A stretch of 64,000 nucleotides of DNA from Candidatus Krumholzibacteriia bacterium (GCA_035268685.1 DATFKK010000180.1:1-64000), one strand, 5' to 3'. Shown: positions 8,951 to 18,767, counted from the stretch's first letter. Made by a program: numbers and translations. Notes: a model not told the origin generated them from the sequence alone.

Positions 8951-9868
8951 TCAGTGTACCGTGGACCAGTGGGACTCCGAACCCTGCATCAGGTGGGTCA
9001 GCTTGCGGCACACGCGGTCGGAGTCGTCCTCGAAACGGCGGAAGCCCGGCACGATCCGATCCACGATCCAGGACCAGCGCAACGGCAGCTTGTCGATCCG
9101 CGGCCATCGGCCGTGATCGGCGAGTTCCGGCCTCCGCCGCACGAGGATGTGCCAGTAGAAGCTGGTGAAGAAGGTCAGGCGTTCTTGTGCGGTCCGGGCC
9201 TCGAAGTCGAGCGACGAACCCACCGAGAAGGCGCGGGCGAATCCGCAACTGAAACCCTCGAACATCGGTTGGACGACCTTCTCCTGCTCATGGCGGAGCA
9301 GGGCGCAATTGCCGGCCCAGACGAGCCGTCGGCCCTCGTCCGGGTTTCCGTCGGCCGTCGCGCGTCGTCCTCCTTCGATGGCTTCGAATCCCTCGATGAT
9401 CGTCTCACCCCCGGTGGTGTCCGTCGCCGAGGACCGGAGCCGCTCCAGGCCGTCGGGCTGGGCGTCGTAGACCAGATGGGCCCAGAAGATGTCTTCGAAG
9501 ATTCCGTTGTTGATCCGGCGGACCGTGTCGAAGTCGCGCAGCGGTCCGCGCAGCAGACGGCCCCGAGCCTCGAAGTCCAGGCGGCCGGAACGATCGGCCA
9601 GGAGCTGGAGGGGGCGCATGAGCAGACGCGCGTGGTTCGACGCGAAGGCAGCCATGCCGGCCCACTTCAGCAGCTCGGGATGGCGCAGGTAGGCAGCAGC
9701 GTACATCGAGGAGATCGCCCGGTTTCGGGCGATGATGCGGTTCTCGGGGGGGAGCACGTCGAGAACGGCGCGCTGCGCCTTCTCGGCCGAACTCGCCTCG
9801 CGCACACGGCGACGCAGGACGTCGTACACCGCCGTCGCGCGCCCGGTTTCACAGCCGATGGAGGTCAT
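8951..9868 (-). CDS. conserved-type hypothetical protein, helical
   Basis: About 305 residues, no signal peptide or membrane span, predominantly helical and rich in Arg/Glu. The arrangement NRIIARNRAISSMYAAAYL, then a WAGMAAFASNHA stretch, IFEDIFWAHLVYDA and EGRRLVWAGNCALLRHEQE distantly resembles DUF2515-type proteins, which share an asparagine-rich N-terminal helix and a WA-containing motif; this is only a suggestion. ATG start at 9868. It lies 15 bases downstream of the DoxX-like gene on the same strand, so the two are probably one transcript. Function unknown. Confidence 0.6.
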   Translation of the reverse strand: MTSIGCETGRATAVYDVLRRRVREASSAEKAQRAVLDVLPPENRIIARNRAISSMYAAAYLRHPELLKWAGMAAFASNHARLLMRPLQLLADRSGRLDFEARGRLLRGPLRDFDTVRRINNGIFEDIFWAHLVYDAQPDGLERLRSSATDTTGGETIIEGFEAIEGGRRATADGNPDEGRRLVWAGNCALLRHEQEKVVQPMFEGFSCGFARAFSVGSSLDFEARTAQERLTFFTSFYWHILVRRRPELADHGRWPRIDKLPLRWSWIVDRIVPGFRRFEDDSDRVCRKLTHLMQGSESHWSTVH

Positions 9869-9883
9869 GGATCCCGATACGGT

Positions 9884-10261
9884 TCAGGAGGCGGTCTGTC
9901 GCCGCCCGGCGATCACGGTGGCGGCACCTGCCGAGAGCGCAGCCACCAGCGCCAGGACGAACATCGTGGCGAAGTCTCCTTCCATTCCGACCGGCCCCGC
10001 GACGTGGCTGGCCACGGCGCCGATCATGACCACGGTGGCGATCCCCGAGCCGACGCGGGTCGTCCGCGGGACGAACATGAGGACGATGGCCAGGATCTCC
10101 ACGATTGCGATCGCCGTGACGACCGATCCGCCGCCGGGCAGACGATCGGCGAGTTCGGCGGCTCCTCCCGTGAGCTTGGGCAGGGCGCCCATGACGAGAA
10201 TGCCAGCGGCGATGACGCGGGTCACCCAGTGGGCGATCGAAAGTCGAGCGTGGTCGGACAC
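9884..10261 (-). CDS. DoxX-like membrane protein
   Basis: About 125 residues with four hydrophobic helices. The opening RVIAAGILVMGALPKLTG motif and the GSVVTAIAIVEILAIVLMF segment are typical of the DoxX-like family of small four-helix inner-membrane proteins, whose members have been linked to thiosulfate/quinone metabolism or oxidative stress but mostly lack a defined activity. The GTG at 10261 has GGAG nine bases upstream. It is followed closely on the same strand by the unknown helical gene, with which it likely forms an operon. Confidence 0.75.
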   Translation of the reverse strand: MSDHARLSIAHWVTRVIAAGILVMGALPKLTGGAAELADRLPGGGSVVTAIAIVEILAIVLMFVPRTTRVGSGIATVVMIGAVASHVAGPVGMEGDFATMFVLALVAALSAGAATVIAGRRQTAS

Positions 10262-10370
10262 GTGGACCCACTCCTTCGGCGGTCGGGGGTGGTCGGACTC
10301 CTCACGCGGCCCAGACTACAGGTTCTGCCGACTTCGTGCAGTCACCGATCGGGAATGGGTCCTCGCGCCC

Positions 10371-12830
10371 TCAGCTGCTTCCGACGGGTACCCACACGTC
10401 CACCACGACGGGCAGATGGTCCGATGCCACCCGGGTCAGGCGGCTGCGGGGGACGTGCACGCTCTCGATCCTCAAGTCGTCGCTCGTGAAGACGTGGTCG
10501 ATCCTCCGCATGGGCAGGCGGCTGCTCCACGTGTTGAGCTCGGGGACCGGGACTCCTCCACCCACCGGCGTGCCCGCGTTGCGCAGGAGCGGATCGAGCC
10601 GGCGCAGGTTCGCCGATCGCCCGGGTGCGTTGAAGTCTCCGCACAGGATCACGGCGCCGTCGAGATCGGGGTGGCGGAGCCATTCGGTTCCGAGCAGGGC
10701 GTCCATCTGCAGGCGGCGTTCGCGGTCGAGGATGCTGAGGTGGGTGTTCAACACCTGCAGCGGCGCGCCGTCGACGCTGACCTCGACCCACAGCACACCC
10801 CGGTCCTCTAGGCGCATGCCGGAGCGCCAGCGCGGCAGTTCGCCCGACGACACGACGCGAACGGGATAGCGCGACAACACGGCATTGCCGAAGTGCCCGT
10901 CGTCGACCTCCGTCACGGCGTGGAAGTGGTAGTCGATCTGGAGCGCGTCGGCGATCGTTCGCGCCTGTTCGATGTGCCCCGAGCGGCGGCGGCGATGGTC
11001 GAGTTCCTGCAGGCAGACGATGTCGGGTTGCTGGCGCGCGATCACCCGCGCGATGCGCTGCGGTGAGTACTTCCCGTCCATCCCCCGGCATCCGTGCACG
11101 TTGTAGGTCATGATGCGCACCGAGTGGCCCGTCTCGGCCGGCGGAACGCTGTCGGCCACGCGCACGTCGTCGCGGTGGGCCACCGTGCCCTCGAGCACCC
11201 GCATGGCCAGTGCGCGCAGGGTCTCGGCGCGCAGCACGGCGGGAACGCGCGGTGCCTCGCGCGGGAGCATCGCGAAGGCAGAGGTCTCTCCCGGGCCCGG
11301 CCCGCCGTGGGCGCCGCGCTCGAACTGAAGCGAGACCGGTCGCTCGCGGTCGAACCCCATCAGCACGAGGTCTCCCGAGTTCTCGTGGCGGGTCACCGCC
11401 AGCGCGTCCTCGGTCACCTGGTGCAAGTAGGGATGATCCGGCCCGAACACCTCCGACGCGTGTTCCGGCAGCCGGAAGCGACGCCCGTCGTTGCGGTGGA
11501 CGTGCACGCTGCCGTCGGGACCGTCGTAGAGCACCAGCGGAACGCGGGCGTCCTCGGCCACCGCTCGTGCGAGGTCCTGATGGATCTCGAACGACACGGC
11601 GTGGGGGAGCGTGACCGACCCGACCGGACCCTGGTCGACGATCACGAGTTCGTCGGGGCGTCCGTCGGTCGAGCCTCCGGTCGGTTCCGGAAGCACGTCC
11701 TCGGCCGAGAGACGCCCACCCCAACGCAACCACGACGGCAGCTCCAGACTCAACCAACGCGATCGGCCGGACTCGCTGCGGGGTGAATCCGGACCGGGGC
11801 CGCTGGCCGTCTCCATACGTGGTGTCAGCACGGCTTCGACGGCACGGCGGACCATGGCCGGCATTGGTTCCCCGAAGGCCTCGACCCACGGTGTCGTCTC
11901 CTCCTGACCGTGGTCGGAGTAGATCCATACCTGGTAGTCGCGCAGCGGCGAGCGGTGCGCTGCATGGAATACCCGCCGGATCGACTTGTCGATGCCCCCC
12001 AGTGTCCAGGTGGCGAAGCGAGACCGCGGGCCTCGGCGATGGGCGTGCTCGTCGTACCCCAGCAGGTTCAGGTGGATGATCGGAACACCCCGTTCGGTGT
12101 CGACGCAGGCGCCAGCGGTGACGATCTCGCGCATCACCGCGGTCACGGCGACCCGCTCGGGGATGAACCGGAGTTCGGCCATGAAGTCCCGGCCACGGAT
12201 CGTGCGTCCGAGGAAGTCCCAGATCGCGAAGAGCGCTTCGACGACCACGGTGGACAGCACGCGCACGACGCTCCACAGGTTCCACAACACGAGTCCCAGC
12301 CACCGCAGCGGATTCAGGGCGCGGAACAGCATGTCGAGGCCGGCGGTCGATGCACAGAAATGAGCTTCTTCGGCGTCGCCGGCGAAGACGTTCGACCATG
12401 CCGATCCGTGACGCAGCAGGCCACGGTGCTCGCGCAGCAGACGGGTCTCGACGATCGACGCGGCGTAGGGGTCGTTCATCGACATGACCCGCCGGAAGCG
12501 GCGGTCGTAGTAGGCGAAGGTCGGGACGGACGTGCGAACTCCGTAGAACAGTTCCGCCTGGAAGCCGGGGGTGCTGCTGGGAAGCCCCGAGTACAGGGGA
12601 TGCACGGAATAGTGTTCGTCGCGCTCGAGGCGCGCGAGGAAGGGCATGCGCCCGTCCTCGATCGCCTCGCGCAGGATCGCGTCGTCCAGACCGTCGACCT
12701 GGATCAGGACCAGCCCCGGCTCACCGTCACCGCCGACCGAGGGCGGCAGGCCGAGCAGGAAAGCACTCCACCGGTTCCGACTCAGGAGTCGTCGGATACG
12801 GCTGGCAAGGATCTCGAGACGGTCGAGCAC
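10371..12830 (-). CDS. fusion of alkaline-phosphatase-superfamily phosphodiesterase and EEP phosphatase/nuclease
   Basis: About 819 residues. Residues 1-400 carry alkaline-phosphatase-superfamily metal motifs: IQVDGLDDA near residue 44, SGLPSSTPGFQ as likely nucleophile region, LLGYDEHAHRRGP and YSDHGQ. Around residues 180-205 there is a hydrophobic stretch (LGLVLWNLWSVVRVL) that may contact membrane. From about residue 569 there is a complete endonuclease/exonuclease/phosphatase domain: MTYNVHG, CLQELD, LNTHLS, CGDFNAPGRS and ASDHLPVVV. Both hydrolase active sites look intact. A phospholipid or phosphodiester substrate is plausible, but the chemistry is unknown. GTG start with GAGG nine bases ahead. 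The ZIP transporter gene lies upstream on the same strand. Confidence 0.8.
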   Translation of the reverse strand: MLDRLEILASRIRRLLSRNRWSAFLLGLPPSVGGDGEPGLVLIQVDGLDDAILREAIEDGRMPFLARLERDEHYSVHPLYSGLPSSTPGFQAELFYGVRTSVPTFAYYDRRFRRVMSMNDPYAASIVETRLLREHRGLLRHGSAWSNVFAGDAEEAHFCASTAGLDMLFRALNPLRWLGLVLWNLWSVVRVLSTVVVEALFAIWDFLGRTIRGRDFMAELRFIPERVAVTAVMREIVTAGACVDTERGVPIIHLNLLGYDEHAHRRGPRSRFATWTLGGIDKSIRRVFHAAHRSPLRDYQVWIYSDHGQEETTPWVEAFGEPMPAMVRRAVEAVLTPRMETASGPGPDSPRSESGRSRWLSLELPSWLRWGGRLSAEDVLPEPTGGSTDGRPDELVIVDQGPVGSVTLPHAVSFEIHQDLARAVAEDARVPLVLYDGPDGSVHVHRNDGRRFRLPEHASEVFGPDHPYLHQVTEDALAVTRHENSGDLVLMGFDRERPVSLQFERGAHGGPGPGETSAFAMLPREAPRVPAVLRAETLRALAMRVLEGTVAHRDDVRVADSVPPAETGHSVRIMTYNVHGCRGMDGKYSPQRIARVIARQQPDIVCLQELDHRRRRSGHIEQARTIADALQIDYHFHAVTEVDDGHFGNAVLSRYPVRVVSSGELPRWRSGMRLEDRGVLWVEVSVDGAPLQVLNTHLSILDRERRLQMDALLGTEWLRHPDLDGAVILCGDFNAPGRSANLRRLDPLLRNAGTPVGGGVPVPELNTWSSRLPMRRIDHVFTSDDLRIESVHVPRSRLTRVASDHLPVVVDVWVPVGSS

Positions 12831-12959
12831 GATCGCGGACCTCGGGGGGCGGGGGTTCGGCAGACGCCGTCGGGACGTCCGCTCCCCTCCGGAGAAATGT
12901 GGGGGAACCGGCCGAAAGTGCCAGTCCCCGCGTTCGGCTGCATCGGAGCTCCCGGTCGC

Positions 12960-13706
12960 TCAGTGCTGCAGCAGGAGCTGCACCATCATCATGGTCATGA
13001 AGGCCAGGGTGAGGGTGGTCGCGGCCGCACTCGTCGACAGGTGCTCGAAGGAATCGGGGACGAGCTCCGAGAACACCATCCAGATCATGGCGCCGGCCGC
13101 GATGCCCATGCCGACCGGCAGGAAGGGCTGGAAGGCCGTCACGAAGAGGAAGGCCGGGATCGCCATGAGCGGCTGGGGCAGACTCGACACGATGCTCCAG
13201 CCCGCGGCCTTCCACACCGAGGTCCCACGCGGGATCAGCACCAGGCTGATGGCCAGACCCTCGGGGATGTTGTGCACGGCGATCGCCACCGTGATCAACA
13301 GTCCGAGTTCCGAGCTCCCCCCGAACGAGACGCCAACGCCGATGCCCTCGGCGAAGGAATGGGCCGTCATCACGCCCAGGATCAACAGCGCCTTGCGTGC
13401 ATCGGCTCCGCTGAGGTCGGCCACGTCGGGGGAGTCGCGGCGTTCGATCCAGCGATCGGCGAGGACGACCAGGATCAGTCCGAGCGCCATGCCCGCCAGG
13501 ACCAGCCACGCGTTCCGCTGCTCGCCCTCGGAGACCAGACCGTGACTCGCCGACATCATCAGTCCGCCGGCCACGGCGCTGAACAACCCGAGCCAGCGTC
13601 GCGAGAAGTCCTGTGTGAAGGCGAAGGGCACCGCACCCAGCCCCGTGGCGAGCGCGGTGATCAGCGCTGCCACGAAGATCGTCGTCAGAGTGACCTCGAA
13701 GTCCAC
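12960..13706 (-). CDS. ZIP-family divalent metal transporter
   Basis: About 248 residues with about eight hydrophobic segments. The two ZIP signature helices are present: HSFAEGIGVGVSFG and HNIPEGLAISLVL, which carry the His/Glu residues forming the binuclear metal site in this family (ZupT/ZIP, zinc or iron import across the inner membrane). A short Asp/Arg-rich loop (DRWIERRDSPD) lies between helices 3 and 4. The GTG at 13706 is used; no strong ribosome site is visible. It is upstream of the phosphodiesterase/EEP fusion, which needs divalent metal, but 129 bases separate them and a functional link is only a guess. Confidence 0.85.
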   Translation of the reverse strand: MDFEVTLTTIFVAALITALATGLGAVPFAFTQDFSRRWLGLFSAVAGGLMMSASHGLVSEGEQRNAWLVLAGMALGLILVVLADRWIERRDSPDVADLSGADARKALLILGVMTAHSFAEGIGVGVSFGGSSELGLLITVAIAVHNIPEGLAISLVLIPRGTSVWKAAGWSIVSSLPQPLMAIPAFLFVTAFQPFLPVGMGIAAGAMIWMVFSELVPDSFEHLSTSAAATTLTLAFMTMMMVQLLLQH

Positions 13707-13851
13707 GGGGCACCGGCGGGAAGGATGGAACGAGCGTTCGACGCGTCCCAGGATGCGCCCTCGGTCCGGTCGCGCCCTTCGGGATCGACCCGCCGCGGGC
13801 GTTCCGGCTCCGCCCCATGCCGCGGCGGTACCCTGCTCGCCGTGGAGACCG

Positions 13852-15714
13852 TCAGCGACCGGTGGTGGCCACCCGACGCTCGAGTGCCCCGCTCGCCGCC
13901 CAGTCGAGAACGCCCTTGACGACCTTCTCGGCGTCGCGCTGACGGAGCTTCACGTCGCGCAGCGCCCAGGCGTGGGCGGCGTGCGCCAGGTTGCGGATCT
14001 CGACGAGCACCGCGAGGTCCGTCGGAGCGTGGCGGAGGACGTAGTAGTCGTAGCCACGAGCGCGCGCACCGGCTCCGAAGGCGGGCAGCACGTCACGCGC
14101 GAAGTCGCGCGAGACCCGGTCGCGCCGAGCGTGGAACACGGTGACCGCTTCGGGCGATCGGGGGCTGTTGTCGGCGTGCAGGCTGATCAGCAGCGTACGG
14201 TTCGAGCCGGCCGTCGCGGCCAGCTCGCGGATCGTGCGGACACGGTTGCGGAGGCCGTGGTTTCCCCCGCGTGGCCACGACGACGCGGAGTTGCGCCGGT
14301 TGATCCGTGCGCTGTTGTACACCTCGTTCTGTTCGTTCACGAAGGTGGCCGTGGCGGGGTCGTTCGAGCGCAGGAGGTGGTTCGGGCTCAACAACGAGAG
14401 GTGGACGTCGGCGCCGTGCAGGCGGAGCAGCACGGCCACCCGCAACGAGATGTCGTAGACGTACTCGTCCTCCACGACGTGCACCGTGCGGCTGTCGTCG
14501 ATCCGCGTGGGAACGATCGTGCCGGGGTCCCGTCCCCCGTGACCCGGATCGAGGATCACGGTCAGGCCCTCGAGCGAACGACTCGACCGGCCGAGCGTCT
14601 CGATCCGCGCGTCGAAGGAATCCCACAGTCGGCGCGCCTGCTGGTAGGTGGCGCGCGGACCGTGCGCCGAGCCCTCGCGGTGGTGACGGCTGCGCTGCGC
14701 GCCGGCCCGCGGCTCGGAGTACAGGTACGGTCCGTTGTCCGCCGCGATCACCGGCACGGCGCGACTCCGGGGCACGAGATCGTTCCAGGGGATCTCGGCC
14801 GGGGACAGCAGACCCAGCCCCGTGTCGTCGTCGCCGAGCAGAGGGCGCACGCGCAGACGCTGGCCCGGATGGATGACCGAGCTGCGCAGGGTGTTGGCGG
14901 AGCGCAGTTCGCGCAGACTCATCTGGTGGAGCTGGGCGATCTCGCCCAGCGTGTCGCCACGCCGCACGACATGGGTGGCCCAGCGCGGCGCCTGCGAGCC
15001 GGACTCTCGGATCTTCAGCTCCTGACCCGGGTGGATGCGGTCGCCACGGAGACCGTTCAGTGTCCTGAGCTCGGCCAGGCTCATGCCGTAGGCGCGCGCG
15101 ATCTCCCAGAGGGCATCACCGCGCTCGACCACGTGCACGCTCGTCGCCACCGAACGCAGACGCAGCTTCTGGCCGGGATGGATCCGTTCGCCTACGACCC
15201 CGTTGAGGTCGCGGAGTATCGAGACGGACACACCGTAGCGGCGCGCGATACCGATCAGGGTGTCGCCACGACGGACCACGTGCACGGCTTCGTCCGCTCG
15301 CGAGGGCTGGAGGTTCAGTCGCTGACCGGGGTGGATCCGGCTTCCCGGCAGAGCGTTGATCCGGCGCAGGAAGGACACCGACACGCCGTGACGCTCGGCG
15401 ATCCCGCTCAGTGTGTCGCCGCGGCGCACGACGTGGATCTCACCACCCCGTCGCGGAATCCGGAGTTCCTGTCCGGGGAGGATCCGACTGCCACGCAGGT
15501 CGTTCCAATGGCGGAGGTCGGACACCGACACCCTGTGACGCTGCGCGATCCAGCTCAGGTTCTCGCCCGACCTCACCCGGTGGACGACGACATCGGGGTC
15601 TTCCTGCGCCAGGAGTTCCGGCGCCGTCAGACAGAGCATGGCGATGCCGAGGAGGGCACGGACGAGGTGTCCGTGGACGTTGGGACCTGGCGACACGACG
15701 GCACGCGCGGGCAT
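13852..15714 (-). CDS. N-acetylmuramoyl-L-alanine amidase with five LysM repeats
   Basis: About 620 residues. After an export signal (LVRALLGIAMLCLT, cleavage near LLAQ) come five LysM repeats, roughly residues 45-280. Each has the form HVVRRGDTL...IA..., an LN/IN turn, and RIHPGQ. A linker leads to a C-terminal Amidase_3 domain (about 370-610) with the zinc motif ILDPGHGGRDPG, a Glu-bearing helix (VVEDEYVYDIS), LLISLHADN and the catalytic-type VEIRNLAH near the end. It would bind peptidoglycan and cleave the stem peptide from muramic acid, as in daughter-cell separation. ATG 15714 is preferred because GAGG lies six bases ahead. Confidence 0.85.
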   Translation of the reverse strand: MPARAVVSPGPNVHGHLVRALLGIAMLCLTAPELLAQEDPDVVVHRVRSGENLSWIAQRHRVSVSDLRHWNDLRGSRILPGQELRIPRRGGEIHVVRRGDTLSGIAERHGVSVSFLRRINALPGSRIHPGQRLNLQPSRADEAVHVVRRGDTLIGIARRYGVSVSILRDLNGVVGERIHPGQKLRLRSVATSVHVVERGDALWEIARAYGMSLAELRTLNGLRGDRIHPGQELKIRESGSQAPRWATHVVRRGDTLGEIAQLHQMSLRELRSANTLRSSVIHPGQRLRVRPLLGDDDTGLGLLSPAEIPWNDLVPRSRAVPVIAADNGPYLYSEPRAGAQRSRHHREGSAHGPRATYQQARRLWDSFDARIETLGRSSRSLEGLTVILDPGHGGRDPGTIVPTRIDDSRTVHVVEDEYVYDISLRVAVLLRLHGADVHLSLLSPNHLLRSNDPATATFVNEQNEVYNSARINRRNSASSWPRGGNHGLRNRVRTIRELAATAGSNRTLLISLHADNSPRSPEAVTVFHARRDRVSRDFARDVLPAFGAGARARGYDYYVLRHAPTDLAVLVEIRNLAHAAHAWALRDVKLRQRDAEKVVKGVLDWAASGALERRVATTGR

Positions 15715-15932
15715 TCGAGTCCTCACGGGCTCGAGGGCGGCGGGGTGCGGGTCGGCTTCCAGGGGTGGGCGCGGGGACGCCCGGCGGCATTATGCGAAGG
15801 GTGGCGCCGGTTGTAAAGCAGCGGATCACGCTGTCGACGGGGCGGAGGCAGGCCTGGCCGACGCCGGGTGCGCAGCCCTACGATGGGGATGCCGTCCGGA
15901 CGGGCGGTGATTCCCCGGACCAGGAGGCCGTT

Positions 15933-17327
15933 TTGAGCTCGCAGATCCGCACCGAGGCCTGGGAACTGCTCGAGAGCGCCGTCGTGGCACATCGGAGCGA
16001 GCCGGTGGGTTCGGTCGCCGCCCGGGACGACCAGCCGGAAACGATCAATTATCACCATGTGTTCACCAGGGATTTCGCCGTCTGTGCGCTTGCACATCTG
16101 CTCCGCGGCGAGTCGGACATCGTACGCAACTTCCTCGACCTGCTCGTCGATCTCCAGAACACCGAGAAGCAGATGGACTGCTTCGAGCCCGGCGAGGGCC
16201 TCATGCCGGCGAGCTTCGACGTCACGACCGAGGACGGGCTCGAGGTGATCCGGCCCGACTTCGGGCAGAGCGCGATCGGGCGGGTCGCGCCGGTCGACTC
16301 GGGTTTCTGGTGGCTGCTGGTGGCCAACGCCTACGTGCGGTCGACGGGTGACCGCTCGTTGATCGAGACCGACGGATTCCAACGGGCGATCCGCTACGTC
16401 CTCGATCTGGCCCTGACGCAGCGCTACGAGATGTCGCCCACCCTTCTCGTGCCCGACGGCTCGTTCATGATCGACCGCCGCATGGGTGTGTACGGTCACC
16501 CCGTCGACGTGCAGAGCCTCTTCCACGCCGCCGTACGCGCCGCCGGTGAACTCCTCGTTCCCGATCAGCAGGGCTCGACCTACCGTGACGCCGCCGACGC
16601 CCGGGCCCGCCACCTGGCCTACCACCTGCGGACCTACTACTGGCTGGACCTGCGCCGGATCAACGAGATCCACCGCTACGGCCTCGACGAATTCGGGGCG
16701 ACCGCGGTGAACAAGTTCAACATCCACCCCGATACCATTCCCGACTGGCTGTTCGACTGGATTCCCCGCGAGGGCGGATATTTCGCCGGCAACCTCGGAC
16801 CGGGCCGGATCGACTTCCGGGTCTTCGGTCAGGGCAACCTGTTGGCGGTGGTCACCGGGCTGGCCACCGAAGAGCAGGGTCAGGCCATTCTCGACCTCTG
16901 GGAGGCCCGCTGGGACGACCTGGTGGGCGAGATGCCGCTGAAGATCTGCTTCCCGGCGGTGGAAGGTCGCGACTGGCGGATCCTCACCGGCTCCGATCCG
17001 AAGAACACCCCGTGGTCGTACCACAACGCCGGGAGCTGGCCGGTGCTCATCTGGCTGCTGGCCGCCGCAGCCCTGCGCGGTGGACGCCGGGCCCTGGCCG
17101 AGCGGGCCGTCGAGCTCGCCGAGCAGCGGCTGGCGTCCGACCGTTGGCCCGAGTACTACGACGGCCGCCGCGGCCGTTTCGTGGGGCGCCGTGCCCGCCA
17201 CCTCCAGACGTGGTCGGCGGGGGGGTACCTGGTCGCTCGTCAGTTGCTCGACGCCCCCGACGGACTCGACCTCCTGGACTTCGACCGCGAGGTGGGCGAG
17301 AGCTCGTGCGAGCCGGACGAGGGTTGA
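15933..17327 (+). CDS. GH100 alkaline/neutral invertase
   Basis: About 464 residues, a typical size for bacterial GH100 enzymes. Near-invariant motifs of the plant and cyanobacterial family are present: DFAVCALAHLLRGESDIVRN, then DCFEPGEGLMPASFDV, RMGVYGHPVDVQSLF, DPKNTPWSYHNAGSWPVL, WPEYYDGRRGRFVGRRAR and QTWSAGGYLVA. The enzyme hydrolyses sucrose to glucose and fructose in the cytoplasm (no signal peptide). A TTG start at 15933 is chosen because AGGAGG ends five to six bases upstream; no ATG in frame gives the conserved N-terminus. It leads a plus-strand group with the ATP-grasp and CocE-type genes. Confidence 0.85.
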   Translation: MSSQIRTEAWELLESAVVAHRSEPVGSVAARDDQPETINYHHVFTRDFAVCALAHLLRGESDIVRNFLDLLVDLQNTEKQMDCFEPGEGLMPASFDVTTEDGLEVIRPDFGQSAIGRVAPVDSGFWWLLVANAYVRSTGDRSLIETDGFQRAIRYVLDLALTQRYEMSPTLLVPDGSFMIDRRMGVYGHPVDVQSLFHAAVRAAGELLVPDQQGSTYRDAADARARHLAYHLRTYYWLDLRRINEIHRYGLDEFGATAVNKFNIHPDTIPDWLFDWIPREGGYFAGNLGPGRIDFRVFGQGNLLAVVTGLATEEQGQAILDLWEARWDDLVGEMPLKICFPAVEGRDWRILTGSDPKNTPWSYHNAGSWPVLIWLLAAAALRGGRRALAERAVELAEQRLASDRWPEYYDGRRGRFVGRRARHLQTWSAGGYLVARQLLDAPDGLDLLDFDREVGESSCEPDEG

Positions 17328-17480
17328 GGGAGCGACCCCCGTCGCACGAGCGCGGTCGAGCGACATCCGGGTTTTCCCCCCGAGCTCTCATGGACGGCCC
17401 CATCGTCGGCCTCCGGTGTACGGGTCTACCGTGATCGACGAACAGGATTCGTTCCGATCGATCACGGTGAGGCCCGTGTC

Positions 17481-18767
17481 ATGAGCAAGAACGTATTCGT
17501 CGTCGGGCTCGACGATTTCAATCGCAGTAAGCTCGAGGCGGTCCGCGACCGTGAGTCCTTCGAGTACCACGAGCTGCTGCCGCTGAACGCCGTACAGGGC
17601 GTGGACCGGTTTCCGGTCGGCGACTGGTTGGCCGACGCCAGGGCCAGACTGGACGGCTTCCCGCGTAGCATCGACGCGATCATCGGCTTCTGGGACTTCC
17701 CGGTGAGTCTCATGGTGCCGATTCTGGAAACCGAGTACGACACGCCCGGATGCCCCCTGGAGGCCGTGGTCCGCTGCGAGCACAAGTACTGGAGCCGCCT
17801 GAACCAGCAAGAGGTCGCGCCCGACGCGGTCCCGAGCTTCCAGGCTCTCGATCCCTTCGACGACGACGTCGTCGACCGCGTGGAGCTCGCGTACCCGTTC
17901 TGGATCAAGCCGGTCAAGGCCTTCGCTTCGCAGCTCGGCTTCCGTGTGGACGACCAGGAAGACCTGAGACGAGCCATCGAGAAGATCCGCCGCGGCATCG
18001 GGCGATTCGCCGAACCCTTCGACGAGATCCTGGGTCACGTAGACCTTCCCGACGAGGTCGCCCACGTCACCGCGTCCTGGTGCGTCGCCGAGGAGATCCT
18101 GACCGGGACCCAACACACCATCGAGGGCTATGTCCACGACGGAGAGGTCCATGTCCACGGTGTGATCGACTCCTTGAACTATCCGGACTCGCATTCGTTC
18201 TTCCGGTACCAGTATCCCTCGCGGCTTCCACGCAGTGTGCAGGAGCGGGCCGGAAAGCTCGTCCGCACCGTTCTCCACCGTGTCGGCTTCGAGGAGTCGC
18301 CGTTCAACATCGAGATCTTCCACGACGAGGACAGCGACCGAATGTCGTTGCTCGAGATGAACACCAGGATCTCCCAGTCGCACAGTGACCTCTTCGAGAA
18401 GGTCGACGGATTCTCGAACCACGACGTCCTGGTCCATCTGGCCACGGGCGAGGCCCCGGAACCGATGGCCCGTGAGGGTGAGTTCGCCTGTGCATCCAAG
18501 TGCCAGTTGCGCGCCTTCGCGGGCGACACGATCACACGGGTTCCCGACGAAGACGACATTGCGCGTGTCCGGGAAGAGCTGCCGGGCACGATCGTCGTCG
18601 TTCAGTGTCATGAAGGCCAGCGGCTGGAGGACCTTCGGGATCAGGACTCCTACAGCTACCGACTGGCGGTCGTGTACCTCGGTGCCGACAGCGAGGACGA
18701 GCTGCTCCGTCGCTGGGACCGATGTCGCGAACTGCTCGACTTCGAGGTCGACGACCAACGGGTGTGA
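17481..18767 (+). CDS. ATP-grasp domain protein
   Basis: About 428 residues, ATP-grasp fold. The nucleotide-binding lysine region reads PFWIKPVKAFASQLG, followed by a central segment with CVAEEILTGTQHTIEGYV and the metal-binding SLLEMNTRISQSHSDLF (Glu/Asn pair). Members couple ATP hydrolysis to carboxylate-amine or carboxylate-thiol ligation. The substrate is not readable, and the architecture is closest to stand-alone carbamoyl-phosphate-synthase-like ligases rather than to a named enzyme. ATG with GAGG nine bases upstream. Its stop TGA (18765-18767) overlaps the ATG of the CocE-type hydrolase, indicating translational coupling. No adjacent carrier-protein or peptide-synthetase gene is present. 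Confidence 0.75.
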   Translation: MSKNVFVVGLDDFNRSKLEAVRDRESFEYHELLPLNAVQGVDRFPVGDWLADARARLDGFPRSIDAIIGFWDFPVSLMVPILETEYDTPGCPLEAVVRCEHKYWSRLNQQEVAPDAVPSFQALDPFDDDVVDRVELAYPFWIKPVKAFASQLGFRVDDQEDLRRAIEKIRRGIGRFAEPFDEILGHVDLPDEVAHVTASWCVAEEILTGTQHTIEGYVHDGEVHVHGVIDSLNYPDSHSFFRYQYPSRLPRSVQERAGKLVRTVLHRVGFEESPFNIEIFHDEDSDRMSLLEMNTRISQSHSDLFEKVDGFSNHDVLVHLATGEAPEPMAREGEFACASKCQLRAFAGDTITRVPDEDDIARVREELPGTIVVVQCHEGQRLEDLRDQDSYSYRLAVVYLGADSEDELLRRWDRCRELLDFEVDDQRV

